Source: JBBSWB01 sp038046465
Lineage (GTDB): Archaea; Nanobdellota; Nanobdellia; Woesearchaeales; GW2011-AR9
NCBI GenBank assembly: GCA_038046465.1
Contig: JBBSWB010000060.1
Location: 1-10,181 of the forward strand
Direction of reading: 5' to 3'
Length of the DNA: 10,181 nucleotides
The translations under genes and the position numbers were made by a program. How positions within the stretch are numbered: position 1 is the stretch's first letter; each line of letters opens with the position of its first letter. This document shows positions 7,801 to 10,181 of this stretch, in pieces. The notes below the pieces were generated by a model, which saw only the letters and a list, made by a program, of their open reading frames with translations, was not told the origin of the DNA and did no database searches.

Positions 7801-8467
7801 TCAAGCACATACGGCAAAAATAATTGAACTGGCAGAATTCTTACCGACTGCATTTACTAATTTACTTAAAGATAAACAGGCCACCCCCATTTGGCCTACC
7901 GGAGAACACGTTAAGGCCCGACTGTTAAAAAGTAGTTTAGTCAACGGCGAGCAAGAAGAAATTGTCATTATGCCTGGGGAAACCTTCCAACAAGAAATTA
8001 AAGTAAAAAAAGGGCTGTCTTTAGATATGTCTAAAGCAGTACATCTTACTTTTTCTTCCGGAGGAAAAGAAGTTTATCAAAAAGGTTTAGAAACTACTGA
8101 AGGAGCTTCTATTGGAACGGCAATCGACATCGATCCGGAAAATAAAATCTTTGACACGTATATTTTAATTCCCAAAAATACGCCCGGAAAGTATACTTTA
8201 GATTTAGAAATCAATCAAAAAGACAACGGACTAGTTAATACTAAACCTCTTCCTTTTAAGACAAACTTTATTCTTAACTTATTGAAAAAGTTCTCTGACA
8301 ATATTTACACTGAAACTTTAGGTCCGTATAAAGTTAACGAGGAGGGCGCTTTATTAGCCTTACAAATGGGGTACGATGAAACTGCCTTCTCCGAAAACTA
8401 CGAAATTGTTGGAAAATTATATAACAATAATAAATTAGTAGCGGTAAATTCTTTTTCCAATAAGTAA
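4850..8467 (+). CDS. Giant cell-surface protein: beta-helix, five Ig-like units, Thr/Pro linker, C-terminal region
   Basis: A 1205-residue exported protein, probably a surface or adhesion protein; its binding partner is unknown. Residues 1-28 form a basic, very hydrophobic signal or signal anchor, followed by LTGAG. Residues 45-240 are a NosD/PbH1-like right-handed beta-helix, opening with the CGTLxxxxxxYxLxxNI pattern and continuing as rungs of about 25 residues (101, 126, 152, 177). Five Ig-like beta-sandwich units follow at about 322-424, 425-517, 518-624, 625-736 and 737-842; three are closed by DRTAP. Residues 843-915 are a Thr/Pro/Gly/Ser linker. The C-terminal part (916-1205) has a strand-rich start, a Lys/Glu/Gln coiled coil near 940-1000 and more strands, without a membrane segment. 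All 48 N-glycosylation sequons (N76-N832) and all 10 cysteines precede residue 840. Domain limits are by eye. No T-run separates it from the next gene, 60 bases away. Confidence 0.85.
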   Translation: MYFKKKSEIVVVIVLTLIILGSFFLIIKSGNYNGLTGAGVIRIQTDVSACGTLSTAGDTYILTQNIAAPGDGACINITANSITLNCVNYTISYASAAANLGIGIDNAGYTGTTIQNCHINGGAGAGPAIFFRSANSGTIYNNTIITTVADSAGIVLSHSINNSIYQNNITVTGAGSNAIVLNGTSTGNSVINLNASAGGFAINDTASGTNTISFDNKFGQLNVTSTNLTVTSTNLVIDTQVFLSSNRTGLLGSFDLQQLNKSATIKLKGLNAFSYTATPQLLKDRVRCDYAGGPCTVTSWLAANGILTATINSFSNYTTLEADPPTVSNFKPINGSNFSSQEDIRFNASVTDGTAVSTVFFMFNNYSKPYNLTTTYVSGASPYWNASVNMVTLEEKVHDVFVFANDTYNNVIQTTKTTIFVDRTAPTVNSYNGSSFSTNAGAFSVFFNFTDNVFSTASCSFYVDNSLKATNASTFNDTYTQLTLDAAVLEGAHNVSVNCTDGSGNKGSTFLTVSFDVTGPPVIFTGPANTSNFSTTGLVDFNATVTDALSTVEHVIYQFNNASFVVGGGPIYFNVTATNYSGIWNVTLDLSLLKEGSRNVRIFASDSVGNIDNSTEITITVDRTAPNITFLLPTNGSVQVANFSTGSIELRAEVEDTLTAVNQVIFGFRNTTGELNYTAVPYDSDTTPDGIINYYNYSNFDLSVLGEGEYTVSVYATDYANNLNNTASITINIDRTAPSFINGTNTSTGFYQDNDVTFNITINDTRGVDNYIFSSTNNAAGAWSNDTEVKVWTDASGKIHSITLSFSKVIIPEGVQVCWYFWANDTLGNSGNSSVRCFTVASTATVNNPPSGGDGTTTTTPATSATPTTTQPSDGTTPATSLGTDISIGIGDGTTTGPIAGEGPSTNPISPTISTTVTISNDGTKEIELAVDVKDEVKLLENSAAIKQSLMEKYQAQGISAEEQQKLAEQELEIIALIEQEDVIQAHTAKIIELAEFLPTAFTNLLKDKQATPIWPTGEHVKARLLKSSLVNGEQEEIVIMPGETFQQEIKVKKGLSLDMSKAVHLTFSSGGKEVYQKGLETTEGASIGTAIDIDPENKIFDTYILIPKNTPGKYTLDLEINQKDNGLVNTKPLPFKTNFILNLLKKFSDNIYTETLGPYKVNEEGALLALQMGYDETAFSENYEIVGKLYNNNKLVAVNSFSNK
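5516..5554 (+). repeat. 21-base in-frame tandem duplication
   Basis: GTTACTTCTACCAATTTA occurs at 5516-5533 and 5537-5554, a period of 21 bases. It encodes VTSTNLT followed by VTSTNLV at the end of the beta-helix region and duplicates a sequon-containing strand. Confidence 0.85.
6113..6127 (+). repeat. DRTAP 15-mer, copy 1
   Basis: GACCGCACTGCGCCA encodes DRTAP at the end of Ig-like unit 1. It is identical at the DNA level to copies at 6713 and 7049 and is GC-rich in an AT-rich gene. Confidence 0.9.
6713..6727 (+). repeat. DRTAP 15-mer, copy 2
   Basis: Exact copy of the 15-mer, ending Ig-like unit 3, exactly 600 bases (two units) after copy 1. Confidence 0.9.
7049..7063 (+). repeat. DRTAP 15-mer, copy 3
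   Basis: Exact copy of the 15-mer, ending Ig-like unit 4, 336 bases after copy 2. With copy 1 the match extends to 17 bases. Confidence 0.9.
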
Positions 8468-8479
8468 TTTAGTTTAGCG

Positions 8480-8492
8480 AAACCTTTATAAT
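8480..8492 (+). promoter_or_regulatory. BRE/TATA promoter of the 73-residue membrane protein gene
   Basis: AAACCTTTATAAT combines the AACC element with a TATA box (8485-8492). A start about 26 bases downstream (near 8514) would leave a short leader carrying GGTGA. Together with the absence of a terminator after the previous gene, this suggests both read-through and independent transcription. Confidence 0.5.
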
Positions 8493-8521
8493 CACTAAAA
8501 AAATCAATTTCTTATAAAGGT
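8482..8521 (+). promoter_or_regulatory. 10-bp inverted repeat covering the ribosome binding site
   Basis: ACCTTTATAA (8482-8491) and TTATAAAGGT (8512-8521) are perfect reverse complements separated by 20 bases. In RNA the right arm would pair the GGT of the GGTGA ribosome binding site (8519-8523). Only a transcript that began upstream of 8482 would contain the left arm. Confidence 0.45.
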
Positions 8522-8523
8522 GA
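8519..8523 (+). promoter_or_regulatory. Ribosome binding site of the 73-residue membrane protein gene
   Basis: GGTGA lies four bases before the ATG at 8528 and supports that start. Confidence 0.75.
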
Positions 8524-8527
8524 AAAG

Positions 8528-8749
8528 ATGTTAGTATTTGGGATAGATATTCCGCTAGTAGAGATTATCTTAGTTTTTGCAGTAATTATTTTTATTTTGC
8601 TAGTAGAATCTCTCATTGTTATTTCTTTATTGATCAGGCAATTAAATAAAACCAATAAATTGAGTCAATTGATGGAAACTCTTTCTGAAACTTTATTAGC
8701 TATTAAGAAAGCAGAGATTGATGAATTAGACAAATTAAAACGAAGGTAA
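8528..8749 (+). CDS. Small single-span membrane protein with amphipathic cytoplasmic tail
   Basis: A 73-residue protein of unknown function. Residues 8-36 are one long hydrophobic segment, followed by a basic stretch (RQLNKTNK), so by the positive-inside rule the tail faces the cytoplasm. The tail (about 40-72) is an amphipathic, charged helix with leucines at 45, 48, 52, 56 and 67 and may form a coiled coil. Two glutamates, E12 and E27, lie inside the hydrophobic segment, which is unusual for a simple anchor. The start is well supported by GGTGA four bases upstream. It follows the giant surface protein by 60 bases with no terminator between, so the two probably work in the same membrane process, perhaps as an assembly or sensing accessory; that role is inference. 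It is clearly a gene because the ribosome binding site, promoter and composition agree. Confidence 0.75.
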   Translation: MLVFGIDIPLVEIILVFAVIIFILLVESLIVISLLIRQLNKTNKLSQLMETLSETLLAIKKAEIDELDKLKRR

Positions 8750-8875
8750 TTCTTTGATAAATTTTTTAGATTAAAATTAAACCTATTAAAAAATAGAAAT
8801 TAAAAAATAATCTATTAAAATAAATAGAAAAATAACAAAAAATAAAAGAATAAAAATAAAAAAACTAAAAACCAT
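8750..8875. terminator. AT-only spacer with terminators for two convergent genes
   Basis: This 126-base spacer is almost entirely A and T. The + strand has a T6 run near 8762-8767, ending the membrane protein gene. The minus strand reads as many T runs for uL11. Two small hairpin-like repeats of CTATT...AATAG (8783-8796 and 8812-8827) are each followed by GAAA. No gene is seen. Confidence 0.55.
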
Positions 8876-9592
8876 TTACTTCTTAGGTGCTTCTTCCTTT
8901 TTCTCCTCAGGAACTAATTCGTCAATGATTTTTTGTGGTATTCCTGCTTCTTCCATGGCTTTTCGGGCTTTTCTAGGTTCGTTTTCAAAGGCTTTCATGA
9001 TTTCTTTTCCTTTAACTTCGAACTCAGCACGCCTTCTTTCCATTTCTTCATGCAATCTTCGTCTTTCTTCTTCTAATCTTGCTTTTTCTTCAGCAGAAAT
9101 TTCCGTTTTACCAGCTTTGATTTTTTCATCAAATCTGCCGGCATTGATAGCTTTAAGCGCTTCTGGCGCAGGCATTCCTTCAACTAAAATGCCCATTGAT
9201 TGACAAGTCCCCACGATTTCTTTTACTTTTGCTTTTAGATTTGCACCAAGTAAAGAATCAGCTTTAGTTTTTGCAATTTTGATTATTTGCTCAATTACTA
9301 GATCAGCAACTTTTTCTGCTAAAGGATTTCCTGATCCTTTTTCAATACCTGCTTCTCTTTTAATTAAAGCAGCTGCAGGAGGAGTACCAATTTCAATTGA
9401 AAATTCTTTGGTAGCAGTATCAATAGTTACTTTTACTGGAACCTGCATTCCTTTTAGGTCAGCAGTTTTTTTGTTGATTTCTGATACTACTAATCCAATA
9501 TTTACTCCGGTTGGCCCTAACGCTGGACCTAAAGGAGGAGCAGCAGTAGCTTTACCGCCTTCGACTAATGTTTCAATAGTTTGTTTTGCCAT
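8876..9592 (-). CDS. rpl11: Large ribosomal subunit protein uL11 (L11), with charged C-terminal extension
   Basis: uL11 binds the GTPase-associated region of 23S rRNA together with the P-stalk and contacts translation factors. The N-terminal domain (1-70) has the signature PPLGPALGPTGVNIG (19-33), and the RNA-binding C-terminal domain runs from about 71 to 155, ending GMPAPEALKAINAGRFDEKIK as in archaeal and eukaryotic forms. Those forms are usually about 160-165 residues, whereas this one has 238. Residues 160-238 form a Glu/Lys/Arg-rich helical extension with a short less charged stretch (IPQKIIDELVP, 218-228) and a lysine-rich end. The ATG is supported by GGTGAT eight bases upstream. In many archaea L11 leads an L1-L10-L12 operon, but here it is followed only by an AT spacer and a convergent gene. 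The family is certain; the role of the extension is unknown. Confidence 0.97.
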   Translation of the reverse strand: MAKQTIETLVEGGKATAAPPLGPALGPTGVNIGLVVSEINKKTADLKGMQVPVKVTIDTATKEFSIEIGTPPAAALIKREAGIEKGSGNPLAEKVADLVIEQIIKIAKTKADSLLGANLKAKVKEIVGTCQSMGILVEGMPAPEALKAINAGRFDEKIKAGKTEISAEEKARLEEERRRLHEEMERRRAEFEVKGKEIMKAFENEPRKARKAMEEAGIPQKIIDELVPEEKKEEAPKK

Positions 9593-9598
9593 TTGAAT

Positions 9599-9604
9599 AT
9601 CACC
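9599..9604 (-). promoter_or_regulatory. Ribosome binding site of the uL11 gene
   Basis: On the minus strand GGTGAT stands six to eight bases before the ATG at 9592. It sits in TATCAGGTGATA, whose arms TATCA and TGATA are inverted, though the two-base gap is too short for a simple hairpin. Confidence 0.65.
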
Positions 9605-9664
9605 TGATACAATTATGTTGGTTATGAAGCTTTATTGATTCAACTTTATGTTTATACTCTGCTT

Positions 9665-9698
9665 ATTTGTGCGTAACTTTAATTCGTGCGTAACTTTA
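9665..9698 (-). repeat. 17-bp tandem repeat in the uL11 leader
   Basis: Minus-strand TAAAGTTACGCACGAAT is followed directly by TAAAGTTACGCACAAAT, with one difference. If transcription starts about 26 bases after the TATA centre (near 9694), the repeat forms the very 5' end of the uL11 mRNA. It could be a protein-binding site on DNA or RNA. Confidence 0.75.
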
Positions 9699-9714
9699 GC
9701 TCAAAATTGAGGAG

Positions 9715-9730
9715 TATTTATAAAGGTTTT
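9715..9730 (-). promoter_or_regulatory. BRE/TATA promoter of the uL11 gene
   Basis: Minus-strand AAAACCTTTATAAATA joins the AACC element to a consensus TATA box. It lies about 127 bases before the ATG, implying a leader of roughly 100 bases. A weaker TATA-like AGTATAAACATA (plus-strand 9648-9659) could give a shorter leader of about 35 bases. Confidence 0.6.
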
Positions 9731-9766
9731 TAGGGGAAATCGGTAAAAGTTGAAATCATAACCAAA

Positions 9767-9783
9767 ACATAATAAAAAATAAC
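9767..9783 (-). terminator. T-run terminator after the 124-residue gene
   Basis: Directly after its TAA the minus strand reads GTTATTTTTTATTATG, with a T6 run suited to archaeal termination. It separates this gene from the uL11 promoter about 40 bases further on. Confidence 0.45.
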
Positions 9784-10158
9784 TTATTTAGGGTCGCTTG
9801 GTGTTAACTTTACCAGTTTCCGTAGATTAAGCTGTTCGTCATACAAATCTATATGGCTGATAAAGGCTTGTTCGCTAACACCATAACACTTTTTCAGCTT
9901 ATAGTCTAAAGCCCCTAGGAGTGCCTCTTGCTTCAGTACAGCTGAACGATAAACCCGCTGCTGATAAATCAGATGTTCTAATTCCGATGGTGGAACAAAA
10001 ATACAATGCGCCTGTCTTTCTTGGTCAAACCACGTGCCCGTTTCGTGCGGATTTGGGTTGTGTATATATGCTAGTACTTCCAGCCCAGAATTTAGTTGGA
10101 ATATCTTAACGCCCACGTCACTTTGCACATATAGATAACTGCGAAAGTTGCCGCACAT
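9784..10158 (-). CDS. Unrecognised 124-residue protein
   Basis: I do not recognise this protein. It appears soluble, with no signal or membrane segment. The N-terminal half alternates strand-like stretches (SYLYVQSD at 7-14, VKIFQLNSGLEVLAYIHNP at 17-35, HCIFVPPSE) and the second half looks mainly helical. A TAA lies in frame two codons before the ATG at 10158, so the reading frame is complete within the window; its promoter must lie mostly outside. Its composition differs from its neighbours: many Gln, His and Cys, fewer Lys/Glu/Ile repeats, and GC of about 42 percent by hand count against about 35-37 percent in sampled uL11 lines. That could mean horizontal acquisition, but a gene this short makes the signal weak. 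It ends at a T6 terminator upstream of the uL11 promoter. Confidence 0.55.
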   Translation of the reverse strand: MCGNFRSYLYVQSDVGVKIFQLNSGLEVLAYIHNPNPHETGTWFDQERQAHCIFVPPSELEHLIYQQRVYRSAVLKQEALLGALDYKLKKCYGVSEQAFISHIDLYDEQLNLRKLVKLTPSDPK

Positions 10159-10181
10159 AGTTTAATAAAGTAGTTTTGTTT

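Noticed and set aside
8783..8827. Repeated CTATT...AATAG units in the AT spacer, considered as a small repeat array
   Set aside because: There are only two units, of different length, in almost pure A/T sequence; this is expected low complexity and not CRISPR-like.

Overview
The window looks like AT-rich archaeal DNA, most likely from a DPANN lineage of the Woesearchaeota/Pacearchaeota kind. This rests on an archaeal-type ribosomal protein uL11, TATA boxes (several preceded by AACC, a BRE-like element) at archaeal spacing, a mix of near-leaderless and GGTGA-led genes, T-run terminators, and exported proteins built from parts common in DPANN archaea: a CGNxxxDxxExCD cysteine module, a NosD-like beta-helix, and Ig-like repeats ending in DRTAP. 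The lineage call is an inference from style, since no marker such as 16S rRNA is present.

Layout: (1) 97-852 (+), a HAD-superfamily phosphatase with a near-leaderless start, converging on (2) 872-3544 (-), a type IIA P-type Ca2+-ATPase-like pump that keeps the ion-binding residues of both SERCA sites. (3) A 236-bp divergent intergenic region follows, with promoters for both sides, a 16-bp perfect palindrome and an (ATT)6 tract. (4) 3781-8749 (+) is a cell-surface block: a 28-cysteine secreted protein or lipoprotein, a 1205-residue surface protein (signal anchor, beta-helix, five Ig-like units, Thr/Pro linker, coiled-coil/beta C-terminal region) and a 73-residue membrane protein. (5) 8876-9592 (-) is ribosomal protein uL11 with a long charged C-terminal extension, standing apart from the usual L1/L10/L12 neighbours and preceded by a leader with a 17-bp tandem repeat. 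(6) 9784-10158 (-) is a 124-residue protein I do not recognise.

How it fits together: the cytosolic phosphatase and uL11 are ordinary cell functions. The calcium pump and the three exported or membrane proteins are all envelope components, and the pump and the cysteine-rich protein share one divergent control region. The 1205-residue protein and the 73-residue protein probably form a transcription unit: no T-run separates them, although the small gene also has its own promoter. The spacer contains a 10-bp inverted repeat that could hide the small gene's ribosome binding site in read-through transcripts but not in transcripts from its own promoter.

The most interesting features are the sharp partition of the big protein (48 N-glycosylation sequons and all 10 cysteines in residues 1-840, none beyond), the A-B-B-A six-cysteine architecture of the secreted protein, the spacer hairpin before the 73-residue gene, the palindrome in the divergent promoter, and the extended uL11 with its repeat-bearing leader. 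No RNA genes, CRISPR arrays, insertion sequences or origins were seen. No gene-free stretch exceeds 300 bases; the longest are 3545-3780 and 9593-9783.
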